In this document: positions 33,529-43,488 of the stretch, in pieces
Position numbering within the stretch: position 1 is the stretch's first letter
Layout: every line of letters starts with the position of its first letter
Source: DASQFQ01 sp963722815
GTDB lineage: Bacteria; Actinomycetota; Thermoleophilia; Solirubrobacterales; Solirubrobacteraceae
Assembly: GCA_963722815.1 (NCBI GenBank)
Contig: CAVROM010000003.1
Span: forward strand, 124,001-188,000
Length of the DNA stretch: 64,000 nt
Reading direction: 5' to 3'
The notes under the pieces: generated by a model
What the model saw: the letters and a program-made list of their open reading frames with translations, nothing else
Told to the model about the DNA's origin: nothing
Databases searched by the model: none
Position numbers and translations under genes: made by a program

Positions 33529-35655
33529 ATGTCCCGTCTTCTGGCCCTTGCCATCTTCACGCTCGCCCTGCTACCCGCCTCCGCCGCGGCCGCCCCGCCC
33601 ACCCCGTTCGGCCACGCCTGCACGCCGAGGGACGGCGTCCGCTTCTGCCCGGCCACCGGGCTCGCCGGCCGGGTCGCGAGCTTCGACGGCGTGCCGCTCG
33701 ACGTCGACGTCACGCTGCCGCCGAGCGGCGACGGCCCGTTCCCGACGATCGTGATGCTGCACGGCTACGGCGGCAGCAAGACCGACTACGAGACCGAGCA
33801 GAGCAGCACCACGTACCACTGGAACGCCGAGTACTTCGCGAAGCGCGGCTACGCCGTCGTCAACACGACCGCGCGCGGGTTCGGCCAGTCGTGCGGCGCG
33901 CCGGTGTCGCGCACGCCCGACTGCGCGCAGGGCTGGCTCCATCTCGCCGACCAGCGCTTCGAGGCGCGCGACACGCAGACGCTGCTCGGCCTGCTTGCCG
34001 ACCAGGGCATCGCCAAGCCCGGCGCGCTCGGCGTCACCGGCATCTCCTACGGCGGCGGCCAGAGCCTCGAGCTCGCCTACCTGCGCGACCGCATCCGCCG
34101 CGCCGACGGCTCGTTCGCGCCGTGGAAGAGCCCGAAGGGCACGCCGCTCGCGATCGCCGCCGCCTACCCGCGCTGGCCGTGGTCGGACCTCGTCAACTCG
34201 CTGCTGCCCAACGGGCGCTTCCTCGACTACCGGCTCTCGAGCCCGACCGAGAGCCGCGTGCCGATCGGCGTCTCGATCCAGTCCTACACGACCGCGCTGT
34301 ACGGGCTCGGCTCGGCGACCGGCTACTACTCGCCGCCGGGCCTCGACCCCGGCGCCGACCTGACGACGTGGAACGCGAAGATCCAGGCGGGCGAGCCCTA
34401 CGGCGCCGACGCGCGGGCGATCGCCGACGAGATCCACGACCACCACGGGGCCTACGGCCTCTCCGGCACCCCGGCGCCGCTGCTGCTGCTCGGCGGCTGG
34501 ACCGACGACCTCTTCCCGCCCGCGGAGACGCTGCGCGTCTACAACGCGCTGCGCGCCGCCAACCCGTCGGCGCGCGTCTCGCTGCAGCTCGGTGACCTCG
34601 GCCACGCTCGTGGCTCCAACAAGGCCAACGCCGATCACGCCTTCAACGACGCGGGCTCCGCGTTCTTCGACGCCTACCTGCGCGGGACGGCCTCGCCGCC
34701 CCCGCCCGGCCGCGTCACCGCGTTCACGCAGACCTGCCCGCAGGCCGCCCCCGCCGGCGGTCCGTTCGGCGCCGCGAGCTGGCCCGCGCTGCACCCCGGC
34801 GCCGTGCTGTTCGGCGCGGGCGCTGCCCAGACCGTGAGCTCGACCGGCGGCAACCCGGCCACCTCGCAGGCGTACGACCCGATCAGCGGCGGCGGCGACG
34901 CCTGCCACAGCTCGGCGAAGGAGACCGCGCCCGGGACCGCCTACTACGACGCCCCCGCGGCGGCCGGGTACACGCTGCTCGGCCGCCCGACGATCAGCGC
35001 CACGATCGCCACCAGGGGCGCCAACGGCCAGCTCGCCGCGAGGCTGTGGGACGTCGGCCCCGGCGGCTCGCAGGTGCTCGTCACCCGCGGCATCTACCGG
35101 CTGCTCGACAACCAGAGCGGCAAGATCACGTTCCAGCTCAACGGCAACGGCTACCGCTTCGAGAAGGGCCACGTGCCGCGGCTCGAGCTGCTCGGGCGCG
35201 ACTCGCCCTACTACCGCGCGAGCAACGGCTCGTTCAGCGTCGCGGTCTCGAAGCTGCAGGTCGTGCTGCCGGTCGCCGAGCGCCCCGGCTCCGTGCCCGG
35301 CGTCGTCTCACCGCCCGGCGCGCTCCAGCGGCTCGGTCGCAAGCGCCCGCGGCTCACGCTCACGGCCCGCTACGAGCGCAAGCGCCACACGCTGCGCGTG
35401 CGCGGGCGCCTGATCCGGCCCAAGGGCGTCTCCAAGCGCCGCGGCTGCCGCGGCCGCGTGACGATCACCGTCAAGCGCGGCAAGCACACGCTCCGCAAGC
35501 GGAAGGTGGGGATCCGCCACAAGACCTGCCGCTACCAGAAGCGCATCCGCCTGCGTACGCACGCCAAGCGCGTGACCGTGCGCGCCAGGTTCGGCGGCAA
35601 CGCCGCGCTTTCGCCCCGCAAGGCGAAGGCCCGGCGTGTGCGCATCCACCACTAG
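33529..35655 (+). CDS. secreted CocE/X-Pro-type hydrolase with basic C-terminal region
   Basis: A 708-residue exported enzyme. A signal peptide (1-21) precedes an alpha/beta hydrolase of the CocE/X-prolyl-dipeptidyl-peptidase type: VMLHGYGGSK, the elbow G-I-S-Y-G-G and GGWTDDLFP as acid loop, with a histidine after LGDLGHARG. A jelly-roll-like domain follows (about 400-600). The last 100 residues are extremely rich in Lys/Arg, with a beta-sandwich rhythm and two cysteines, perhaps attaching the protein to the cell wall. TAGCGT at 33516-33521 lies 7 nt before the ATG. Confidence 0.85.
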   Translation: MSRLLALAIFTLALLPASAAAAPPTPFGHACTPRDGVRFCPATGLAGRVASFDGVPLDVDVTLPPSGDGPFPTIVMLHGYGGSKTDYETEQSSTTYHWNAEYFAKRGYAVVNTTARGFGQSCGAPVSRTPDCAQGWLHLADQRFEARDTQTLLGLLADQGIAKPGALGVTGISYGGGQSLELAYLRDRIRRADGSFAPWKSPKGTPLAIAAAYPRWPWSDLVNSLLPNGRFLDYRLSSPTESRVPIGVSIQSYTTALYGLGSATGYYSPPGLDPGADLTTWNAKIQAGEPYGADARAIADEIHDHHGAYGLSGTPAPLLLLGGWTDDLFPPAETLRVYNALRAANPSARVSLQLGDLGHARGSNKANADHAFNDAGSAFFDAYLRGTASPPPPGRVTAFTQTCPQAAPAGGPFGAASWPALHPGAVLFGAGAAQTVSSTGGNPATSQAYDPISGGGDACHSSAKETAPGTAYYDAPAAAGYTLLGRPTISATIATRGANGQLAARLWDVGPGGSQVLVTRGIYRLLDNQSGKITFQLNGNGYRFEKGHVPRLELLGRDSPYYRASNGSFSVAVSKLQVVLPVAERPGSVPGVVSPPGALQRLGRKRPRLTLTARYERKRHTLRVRGRLIRPKGVSKRRGCRGRVTITVKRGKHTLRKRKVGIRHKTCRYQKRIRLRTHAKRVTVRARFGGNAALSPRKAKARRVRIHH

Positions 35656-35674
35656 GGGGTAGCTTTCGGATCAG

Positions 35675-38600
35675 ATGGGCCGGCCGGAGGGGTTCGATCG
35701 AGTACGCAGGCTGCCGCTGGTGGGCAAGGCGGCCGACTGGGGCATGGGCCCGAGCGCCGTCTCGAAGAAGACCAAGAAGGCCGGCGCCCGCATCGCAGGG
35801 CTGAAGGCCACCGAGTCGGTCTGCCCCTACTGCGCGGTCGGCTGCGGCCAGGTCGTCTACACGCGTGGCGACAAGCTGATCGACATCGAGGGCAACCCGC
35901 GCTCGCCGATCAACCAGGGCACGCTGTGCCCGAAGGGCTCGGCCTCGCGCCAGCTCGTCCAGCAGCCCGGCCGCCTCACCAAGGTCAAGTACCGGCGGCC
36001 CGGCGGCACCGAGTGGGAGGAGCTCGAGCTCGAGACGGCGATGGACATGATCGCCGAGCGCACGATCGCGGCCCGCGAGGACGGCTGGCAGGACACCGAC
36101 GACGAGCGTCGCCGCGTCGACCGCACGATGGGCTTCGCCCACCTCGGCGGCGCCACGCTCGACAACGAGGAGAACTACCTCATCAAGAAGGCCTTCACGG
36201 CCATGGGCGCGATCCAGATCGAGAACCAGGCGCGCATATGACACTCCTCCACGGTCCCCGGTCTGGGGACCACGTTCGGGCGCGGCGGCGCCACCACGTT
36301 CCAGCAGGACCTCCAGCACGCTGACTGCATCCTGATCCAGGGCTCGTCGATGGCGGAGGCGCACCCGGTCGGCTTCCGCTGGGCGATGAAGGCCCGCGAG
36401 CGCGGCGCCACGCTCATTCATGTCGACCCGCGCTTCTCGCGCACGAGCGCGATGGCCGACATGCACGTGCCGATCCGCGCCGGCAGCGACATCGCGTTCC
36501 TCGGCGGGCTGATCCGCCACGTCCTGCACACCGAGTCGTACTTCAAGGAGTACGTGCTCGCGTACACCAACGCGTCGACGCTGGTCAACGACGAGTTCAA
36601 GGGCCCGGAGGACCTCGCCGGCTACTTCTCGGGCTGGGACCCGGAGAGCGCGACCTACAACCCGGAGACGTGGGGCTACAAGGGCGGCCAGCTCGCGGCT
36701 CCGGCCGGCATGCGCGAGCACGCGACGCAGGCGTTCAGCGAGCACACGGGCACCGGGATGCACGAGGGCAAGGTCGAGCGCGACGAGTCGCTCGAGGACC
36801 CCCGAACCGTGTTCCGCCAGCTGATGAAGCACTTCGCGCGCTACACGCCCGAGATGGTCGAGGAGGTGTGCGGCATCTCGCGGGAGGACTTCCTGCGCGT
36901 GGCCGAGACGCTGATCGCCAACTCGGGGCGCGAGCGGACGACGGCGTTCTGCTACGCGGTCGGGTGGACGCAGCACGCCGCCGGGGTGCAGATGATCCGC
37001 GCCGCCGCGGTACTGCAGCTGCTGCTCGGCAACATTGGCCGGCCCGGCGGCGGCATCCTCGCGCTCCGCGGGCACGCGTCGATCCAGGGCTCGACCGACA
37101 TCCCGACGCTGTACGACCTGCTGCCCGGCTACCTGCCGATGCCGAAGGGCCGCGAAGGCGAGAACGACCTCGCCACCTACGTCGAGAGCAACGGCTCCGA
37201 CAAGGGCTGGTGGGCGAACTTCGACAAGTACATCGTCTCGCTCCTGAAGGCCTACTTCGGCGACGCCGCCACGGAGGAGAACGACTACGGCTTCGGGCGC
37301 CTGCCGAAGATCACCGGCAACCACTCGCACATCCCGACGATGCTGCGCGCGCTCGATGGCGGGCTCGACGGCCTCTACGTGATGGGGCAGAACCCGGCGG
37401 TCGGCTCGCAGCACGCGGGGCTGCAGCGGCGCGCGCTGGCCAAGCTCAAGTGGCTCGTGGTCCGCGACCTGTCCGAGCTGGAGACCGCGAACTTCTGGCG
37501 TGACGCCCCCGAGGTGCGCTCCGGCGAGCTGCGCACCGAGGACATCCAGACCGAGGTCTTCCTCATGCCCGCCGCGTCGCACATCGAGAAGGACGGGCAC
37601 TTCACGAACACGCAGCGGCTCCTGCAGTTCCACGACAAGGCGCTCGACCCGCCGGGCGACGCCCGCTCCGAGCTGTGGTTCATGCACCACTTCTGGAAGC
37701 GCGTGCGCGCGCACTACGCCGGCTCGGAGGCCGAGCGCGACTGGCCGATCGTCAACCTCAAGTGGGACTACCCGGAGCACGGCGAGATCGGCGAGCCCGA
37801 CGCCGAAGCCGTGCTCAAGGAGATCAACGGCTACGAGGTGGCGACCGGCGACCCGGTCCCCGGCTTCGCGCAGCTGAAGGCCGACGGCAGCACCGCCTGC
37901 GGCTGCTGGATCTACTCCGGCTGCTTCAAGGACGGCGTCAACCAGACGCGCCGCCGCGACCCGGGAAACGTCGACGATCCCGAGGGCGGCTGGGTCTCGC
38001 CCGAGTGGGCGTGGGCGTGGCCGGCCAACCGCCGCATCCTCTACAACCGCGCCTCGGCCGACCCCGAGGGCAAGCCGTGGTCGGAGCGCAAGAAGTACGT
38101 CTGGTGGGACGAGGAGGCCGGCAAGTGGGCCGGCTACGACGTCCCCGACTTCCCCGTCGACAAGGCGCCGGGCTACCGGCCGGACGATGACGCCAAGGGG
38201 ATGGACGCGATCGGCGGCGCCGACCCGTTCATCATGATGGCCGACGGCAAGGGCTGGCTGTACGCGCCCGCGGGCCTGCTCGACGGTCCCTTCCCGGCGC
38301 ACTACGAGCCCTACGAGTCGCCGTTCCAGAATCCGCTCTACCCGGAGATCGGGCGCAACCCCGCGGCGCTGAGCTGGAACCGCCCGGACAACCCGGAGGC
38401 CGTGACGGGCGACCCGCGCTACCCGCTCGTGGCCACCACCTTCCGCCTCACCGAGCACCACACCGCGGGCGCGATGAGCCGCAACCTGCCGTGGCTCGCC
38501 GAGCTGCAGCCGGAGATGTTCGCCGAGATCGACCCGATCGTCGCCGCCGACCGCGGGATCGAGGACGGCGGCTGGATGGTGATCGAGACCGAACGCGCGG

Positions 38601-38908
38601 AGATCGAGGCGCGCGCCCGCGTCACCGAGCGCATGCGCCCGCTGCGGGTCGGCGGCAAGGTCCTGCACCAGGTCGCCCTGCCGTGGCACTGGGGCTTCAG
38701 CGGCGCCAGCCCGGGGGACAGCACCAACGACCTCGGCTCGCTCGGCTCCGATCCCAACGTGTCGATCCAGGAGGACAAGGCGTTCTCGTGCAACGTTCGC
38801 GCCGGCCGGCGCGACGGCGAGACGACGCAGAAGCTCGCCGGCATCCGCGCCGACAGCCACGCCGAGCCCGACACCGACGCCCCGTCGGAGGATCCTGGTC
38901 ACGCATGA
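35675..38908 (+). CDS. fdhA: formate dehydrogenase catalytic subunit, selenocysteine-containing
   Basis: A 1077-residue molybdopterin enzyme once the TGA at 36239-36241 is read as selenocysteine (residue 189). The [4Fe-4S] ligands are C50, C53, C57 and C85 (VCPYCAVGCG, TLCPKG). QARI-U-HSSTVPGLGTTFGRG matches the active-site segment of FdnG/FdhF-type enzymes, with the invariant histidine after Sec. The rest of the frame carries the molybdopterin-dinucleotide domains and ends in an ATGA overlap with the Fe-S subunit gene. There is no Tat signal, so the active site may face the cytoplasm. The enzyme oxidises formate to CO2. Standard gene callers would split it into two. Confidence 0.93.
36239..36271 (+). 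promoter_or_regulatory. UGA selenocysteine codon and SECIS-like hairpin
   Basis: The TGA (36239-36241) is followed by a perfect 7-bp stem GGTCCCC (36253-36259) / GGGGACC (36265-36271) closing on a five-base loop GGTCT. The loop begins 18 nt after the TGA, within the range of bacterial SECIS elements, and contains the GGUCU sequence also seen in the loop of the E. coli fdhF element that SelB recognises. The flanking codons remain those of the formate dehydrogenase family on both sides. Confidence 0.85.
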
Positions 38909-39813
38909 GCGAGATCGCCATCAAAGATCGGCCGGGCGCCGAGCGCATGGGGTTCTTCACCGACACCACCGTGTGCATCGGCTGCAAGGCGTGCGAGGTG
39001 GCGTGCAAGCAGTGGAACGACCTGCCGTCCGACGGCGGCACGTTCCGCAAGGGCGGCTCCTACGACAACACCGGGCGGCTGTCGGGCAGCACCTGGCGGC
39101 ACGTGCGCTTCGTCGAGCTGGCCGACGCCGGCGGCGGCGTCACCGAGGAGGAGGTACCGGACCTCATCGCGTGGGCGGAGGAGAAGGTCGTCGAGGACGG
39201 CCCGATCGACGTCCAGGCCGCGGTCGCCGCGTTCGACAACTGGGTCTTCATGTCCGACGTCTGCAAGCACTGCACGAACGCCGGCTGCCTCGACGCGTGC
39301 CCGACCGGCGCGCTGATCCGCACCGAGTTCGAGACCGTGGTGCTGCAGCCCGACGTCTGCAACGGCTGCGGCTACTGCATCCCCTCGTGTCCCTTCGGCG
39401 TCGTCGATCGCGTGCCCGAGGACGGGCGCGCCGCCAAGTGCACCCTCTGTTACGACCGCCTCGAGGACGGGCTCGAGCCCGCGTGCGCGAAGGCGTGCCC
39501 GACCGACTCGATCCAGTTCGGCCCCTACGAGGAGCTGGTCGAGGTCGCCTCACGGCGCGTCGCCGCGCTGCACGCGCGCGGTGTGGACGGCGCGTACCTC
39601 TACGGCGCCGGCGACGAGGCCGCCGACCAGCTCGCGGGCGGCCTCGGCGCGTTCTTCCTCCTCACCGAGAAGCCCGAGCGCTACGGCCTCCCCGCGCAGG
39701 CCGACTCGCCGATCCAGGAGAACGTCGTACCGGCGACGCTCGCCGCGATGGGCGCGGGGCTGCTGGCCGCCGCCGGCGTCGCCGCCGCGTTCCTGTGGGA
39801 GAAGACGCGATGA
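38905..39813 (+). CDS. fdhB: formate dehydrogenase iron-sulfur subunit
   Basis: A 302-residue ferredoxin-like protein with cysteines for four [4Fe-4S] clusters: CIGCKACEVACKQW, VCKHCTNAGCLDACPTGA, VCNGCGYCIPSCPFG and KCTLCYDRLEDG followed by CAKACPTD. A hydrophobic C-terminal helix (about 275-297) anchors it to the membrane, as in FdnH. It carries electrons from the catalytic subunit to the membrane subunit. Both ends overlap neighbouring genes by ATGA. Confidence 0.93.
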   Translation: MSEIAIKDRPGAERMGFFTDTTVCIGCKACEVACKQWNDLPSDGGTFRKGGSYDNTGRLSGSTWRHVRFVELADAGGGVTEEEVPDLIAWAEEKVVEDGPIDVQAAVAAFDNWVFMSDVCKHCTNAGCLDACPTGALIRTEFETVVLQPDVCNGCGYCIPSCPFGVVDRVPEDGRAAKCTLCYDRLEDGLEPACAKACPTDSIQFGPYEELVEVASRRVAALHARGVDGAYLYGAGDEAADQLAGGLGAFFLLTEKPERYGLPAQADSPIQENVVPATLAAMGAGLLAAAGVAAAFLWEKTR

Positions 39814-40913
39814 GCGACGAGCGCGTCGACCCCGAGCCAGCGATCGGCAAGCCCGCCTCGCCGGCGTTCGGCGAGAAGACGGGCGAGAAGGTGCAGCTGC
39901 ACATCGGCGAGTGGAAGGACGGCCGCTGGTCGTACCTCTACGGCGACGACACCGAGTACAAGGACGCCGAGTTCGACCTCGAGGACGTGCGCCAGGCAGC
40001 GAAGGACGCGCGCGAGGGCGAGCTGCCGAAGATCATCCAGGGCCCGATCCTCAACCCGCCGGTGTGGACCTGGGAGGTGCCGCTCTACTTCTGGTTCGGC
40101 GGGATCGCGGCGGGCTCGTCGTTCGTGGCGCTCGCCTGCGACCTCGCCGGCGACGAGCGCTCGGCGGCGGTCGCGCGCAAGGTCGCGCTCGGCGCGCTCG
40201 GGCCGTCGCCCGTGCTGCTCATTCTCGACCTCGGGCGCCCGGAGCGGTTCGTGAACATGCTGCGGATCTTCAAGCCGCGCTCGCCGATGTCGATGGGCGC
40301 GTGGGCCCTGACGCTGTTCGGCAACCTCGCCGCGGGCGCGGTCGGGGCCGACCTGCTCGGCCGCCGCCGTCTCGCGCAGCGGCTCGGCGCGGCCAACGCG
40401 ATCGTGGGCGGCTACCTCGGCTCCTACACCGGCGTGCTGCTGGCCTCCACCGCGGTGCCGGTGTGGGCGCGCTCGCGGCTCTTCCTCGGCCCGATCTTCG
40501 TCTCCACCGCCGCCGCCACCGGCGCCGCCGCGTGCCGGCTCACGCTCGTCGCCGACGGGCTGCCGGTCGGGCACCCGACGCGGCGCGCGCTCGGCACCGT
40601 CGAGACGGCCGCGATGGCCGCCGAGCTGGGGCTCTCGATCGTCAACGAGAGGCGCCTCGGCGAGCTCGCCTCTGGGCTCGAGACGGGGCGGCCGGGCACG
40701 CTCTTCAAGGCCGCCAAGTGGTCGGTGCGCGTCGGGCTGTCGCTGCGCTTCGCGCGCCGCCGTGGCGGGCCGTGGGTGCACCACGTCGCGAGCGTGCTCT
40801 ACCTCGCGGCGGGGCTCATGTTCCGCTACGCGTGGGTCGGCGCCGGGCGCCACTCGGCACGCCACGACGACGTCGTCGCGAAGATGGCGCGGGAGCGGCG
40901 TAGCCTGACCTGA
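39810..40913 (+). CDS. NrfD/PsrC-type membrane subunit of formate dehydrogenase
   Basis: A 367-residue polytopic membrane protein of the NrfD/PsrC family with about eight helices after a 75-residue soluble N-terminus. The first helix begins VPLYFWFGGIAAGSSF, and later LDLGRPERFVNML matches the conserved loop of the family. NrfD-type subunits pass electrons to or from menaquinone without haem. It takes the place of the cytochrome b subunit (FdnI). The cydA start follows its stop by 2 bp. Confidence 0.88.
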   Translation: MSDERVDPEPAIGKPASPAFGEKTGEKVQLHIGEWKDGRWSYLYGDDTEYKDAEFDLEDVRQAAKDAREGELPKIIQGPILNPPVWTWEVPLYFWFGGIAAGSSFVALACDLAGDERSAAVARKVALGALGPSPVLLILDLGRPERFVNMLRIFKPRSPMSMGAWALTLFGNLAAGAVGADLLGRRRLAQRLGAANAIVGGYLGSYTGVLLASTAVPVWARSRLFLGPIFVSTAAATGAAACRLTLVADGLPVGHPTRRALGTVETAAMAAELGLSIVNERRLGELASGLETGRPGTLFKAAKWSVRVGLSLRFARRRGGPWVHHVASVLYLAAGLMFRYAWVGAGRHSARHDDVVAKMARERRSLT

Positions 40914-40915
40914 CC

Positions 40916-42283
40916 ATGAGCGCGCCGCTGGTCTTCGCGCAACAGGTCGTGGAGACGCTCGGCGAGCACTCCCAGCCGGACGCGAAGCTCGCGCGCCAGA
41001 TGCAGGCGCTGTCGCTGACGGTCCACATCCCGATCGTCTGCTTCGGGATCGCGTTCCCGGCGATGTTCGTGTTCGTCGAGGGCCTGCACCTGCGGACCGG
41101 CGACCCGACCTACAAGGCGCTGGCCAAGCGCTGGTCGAAGGTCGCGCTGATCCTGTTCGCGGTCGGCGTCATCACCGGCACGATCCTGTCGTTCGAGTTC
41201 GGGCTGCTGTGGCCGGAGTTCATGGCCTCGTTCGGCGACGTGTTCGGGATCGCGTTCGCGCTCGAGGGCGTGTCGTTCTTCGTCGAGGCGATCTTCATCG
41301 CCATCTACGTCTACGGGTGGGGCCGGCTCTCGCCGCGCGCCCACTTCCTCAGCGGCATCCCGGTCGTGATCTCGGGCTTCGCCGGGAGCTTCAACGTGAT
41401 CGCCGTCAACGGCTGGATGAACACCCCGGAGGGCTTCGACATCGTCGGCGGCAAGGTGGAGAACCCGCGGCCGTGGGACGCGCTGTTCAACCAGAACATG
41501 TGGCACGAGATCATCCACATGTACCTGGCGGGCTACATCGTCTGCGGCTTCATCGTCGCCGGCGTGTACGCGTTCGGGTGGCTGCGCGGGCGCCGCGACC
41601 ACTACCACCGCACCGCGCTGGTGGTCACGCTCGCGTTCGCCTCGCTGGCGGCTCCCGTCCAGGTCGTGGTCGGCGACTGGGCGGCGCGGACGATCGCCGA
41701 GACGCAGCCGGTCAAGCTGGCGGCGATCGAAGGGCTGCAGCACACGGAGCAGGGCGCGCCGTTCACGCTCGGCGGCTTCTACGACGCCGGCACCGGCCAG
41801 ATGCGTGACGGGCTCGCGGTGCCCAAGCTGCTGTCGCTGCTGGCCGACCACGACCCGAACGGGACCGTCACCGGGCTCGACTCCGTCCCGGAGGACGACC
41901 GCCCGCCGGTCAACATCGTGCACTGGGCGTTCCAGACGATGGTCGGCATCGGCACCGGGCTCGCGCTGCTCGGCGTCGTCTTCTTCGTCACCTGGCTACG
42001 GCGCCACCGATTGCCGCGCTCGAAGTGGTTCTACCGCGCGGTGATGGCGGCCGGCCCGCTGTCGTACGTCGCGCTCGTCGCGGGCTGGATCACGACGGAG
42101 GTGGGGCGCCAGCCCTGGATCGTCTACAAGGTCATGCGCACGAGCCAGGCGGTGACGTCGGCGAACGGCCTGGAGGTCGGCTACGCGGTGCTGATCGCCG
42201 TCTACGTCAGCCTCGGCGTGGGTGTCGTCTGGCTGCTGCGTCGGCTCACGCGCCGGCCGGCCGAGGCGGAGGTGTCGCGCTGA
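40916..42283 (+). CDS. cydA: cytochrome bd ubiquinol/menaquinol oxidase subunit I
   Basis: A 455-residue CydA. Haem ligands are visible as His37 in LSLTVHIP (equivalent of His19, haem b595 or d), the histidine in EIIHMYLAGY (haem b558) and the methionine in FQTMVGIG. GRQPW marks the conserved quinol-side motif. The Q-loop is short, as in Gram-positive bd oxidases. It reduces O2 to water with high affinity and is not a proton pump. The gene is placed directly after formate dehydrogenase, with only 2 bp between. Confidence 0.95.
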   Translation: MSAPLVFAQQVVETLGEHSQPDAKLARQMQALSLTVHIPIVCFGIAFPAMFVFVEGLHLRTGDPTYKALAKRWSKVALILFAVGVITGTILSFEFGLLWPEFMASFGDVFGIAFALEGVSFFVEAIFIAIYVYGWGRLSPRAHFLSGIPVVISGFAGSFNVIAVNGWMNTPEGFDIVGGKVENPRPWDALFNQNMWHEIIHMYLAGYIVCGFIVAGVYAFGWLRGRRDHYHRTALVVTLAFASLAAPVQVVVGDWAARTIAETQPVKLAAIEGLQHTEQGAPFTLGGFYDAGTGQMRDGLAVPKLLSLLADHDPNGTVTGLDSVPEDDRPPVNIVHWAFQTMVGIGTGLALLGVVFFVTWLRRHRLPRSKWFYRAVMAAGPLSYVALVAGWITTEVGRQPWIVYKVMRTSQAVTSANGLEVGYAVLIAVYVSLGVGVVWLLRRLTRRPAEAEVSR

Positions 42284-43317
42284 TGCTGCCGGAGCTCTGC
42301 ATCGGCCTCGCGATCCTCGGCATCACCGCCTACGCGGTGCTCGGCAGCTCGGACTTCGGCGCCGGGTTCTGGGACCTGACGGCGGGCGGGGCGAAGCGCG
42401 GCGGACCGGTGCGGGGGATGGTCCAGCACTCGATGAGCCCGGTGTGGGAGGCCAACCACGTGTGGCTGATCTTCGTGCTCGTGATCCTGTGGACGTGCTT
42501 CCCGGTCGCGTTCGCCTCGGTCTTCTCGACGCTGTCGATCCCGCTCTTCCTCGCCGCGCTGGGGATCATCTTCCGCGGCGCCGCGTTCGTGATGCGGGGC
42601 CAGGCGGCGACGATGAAGGAGGCGCGCGGGCTGGGGGCGCTGTTCGCGCTCGCCTCGGTGCTGATCCCGTTCTGCCTCGGCGCCGCGATCGGCGGCGTGG
42701 CATCGGGACGGGTGCCGGTCGGCAACGCGGCGGGCAACATGTGGAGCTCGTGGACGGGACCGACGTCGGTGCTGATCGGGGGCATCGGCGTGCTCACCGG
42801 CGCGCACCTCGCGGCGGTGTTCCTGGCGGGCGACTCGGTGCGAGCGGAGCAGCCGGCGCTCGTGCGCGCCTTCCGCGCCCGCGCGCTCGGCTCAGGCGTC
42901 GTGACCGGGCTGGTGGCGCTGGGCGGGCTGTTCGTGCTGCGCTCCGACGCACCCTCGCTCTACGACGGGCTGACCTCCGGCGGCGGCCTCGCGATGGTGC
43001 TGATCTCCGGCGCCGGCGGGGTGGCCACGCTCGCGCTGGTCTGGCTCGAGCGCTACGGCGCGGCGCGGATGACGGCGGCGGCCGCGGTGGCGGCGATCGT
43101 GGTCGGCTGGGCGCTCGCGCAGAACCCCTACCTGCTGCCCGACCAGCTCACGCTCGAGCAGGGCGCCGCCGACGACGCGGTCCTCGGCGCGGTCCTGATC
43201 TCGATGGCGGTTGGCGCGCTGATCCTGGGGCCGTCCCTGTGGTGGCTCTACCGGCTCACCCTGTCAGGGAGGCTGGACCAGAGCTACGAGCCGCTCGACC
43301 AGCGCTTCCGCCCATGA
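42283..43317 (+). CDS. cydB: cytochrome bd oxidase subunit II
   Basis: A 344-residue CydB with about eight to nine membrane helices. It begins MLPELCIGLAILGITAYAVL and has GSSDFGAGFWDL and WEANHVWLIFVLV, hallmarks of the subunit II family, and later RGAAFVMRGQ. It has the scaffold role in the bd oxidase. The ATG overlaps the cydA stop (TGATG) and the stop overlaps the next small gene (ATGA). Confidence 0.95.
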   Translation: MLPELCIGLAILGITAYAVLGSSDFGAGFWDLTAGGAKRGGPVRGMVQHSMSPVWEANHVWLIFVLVILWTCFPVAFASVFSTLSIPLFLAALGIIFRGAAFVMRGQAATMKEARGLGALFALASVLIPFCLGAAIGGVASGRVPVGNAAGNMWSSWTGPTSVLIGGIGVLTGAHLAAVFLAGDSVRAEQPALVRAFRARALGSGVVTGLVALGGLFVLRSDAPSLYDGLTSGGGLAMVLISGAGGVATLALVWLERYGAARMTAAAAVAAIVVGWALAQNPYLLPDQLTLEQGAADDAVLGAVLISMAVGALILGPSLWWLYRLTLSGRLDQSYEPLDQRFRP

Positions 43318-43484
43318 GGTTGCTGCCGGTCATGCTCGGCTGCCTGGCCGCCGGGCTCGCGCTGATGCTGGCGTTCGAGAGCTGGATCACCCGCCTGGTG
43401 GGCGTGCTGGCGCTCTTCGCGTTCATCGTCATCGGCGTCTTCCTGATCGCCGATCCGGCCTTCCTGGCCGAGGAGGACGACTAG
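43314..43484 (+). CDS. 56-residue membrane protein, candidate accessory subunit of bd oxidase
   Basis: A very small protein with two hydrophobic helices (about residues 3-20 and 28-46) and an acidic C-terminus (AEEDD). It begins in an ATGA overlap with cydB, so it is translated with the oxidase. CydX and CydH are single-helix subunits in the same genomic position, but this protein has two helices and is not clearly related. It could be an accessory subunit or an assembly factor. Coding status is supported by the overlap and composition. Confidence 0.7.
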   Translation: MRLLPVMLGCLAAGLALMLAFESWITRLVGVLALFAFIVIGVFLIADPAFLAEEDD

Positions 43485-43488
43485 CCGG

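Noticed and set aside
36239..36241. TGA in the formate dehydrogenase gene read as a nonsense mutation
   Set aside because: Position, flanking residues and the following hairpin all fit selenocysteine decoding.
35471..38902. 1143-codon open frame antisense to formate dehydrogenase
   Set aside because: It mirrors the FDH gene in a GC-rich codon pattern; the translation is Arg/Ala/Val-rich with no domain.
40902..40915. TAGCCT 9 nt before cydA as a separate promoter
   Set aside because: Spacing is too long and the gene is only 2 bp after nrfD; it is probably chance in the nrfD end.
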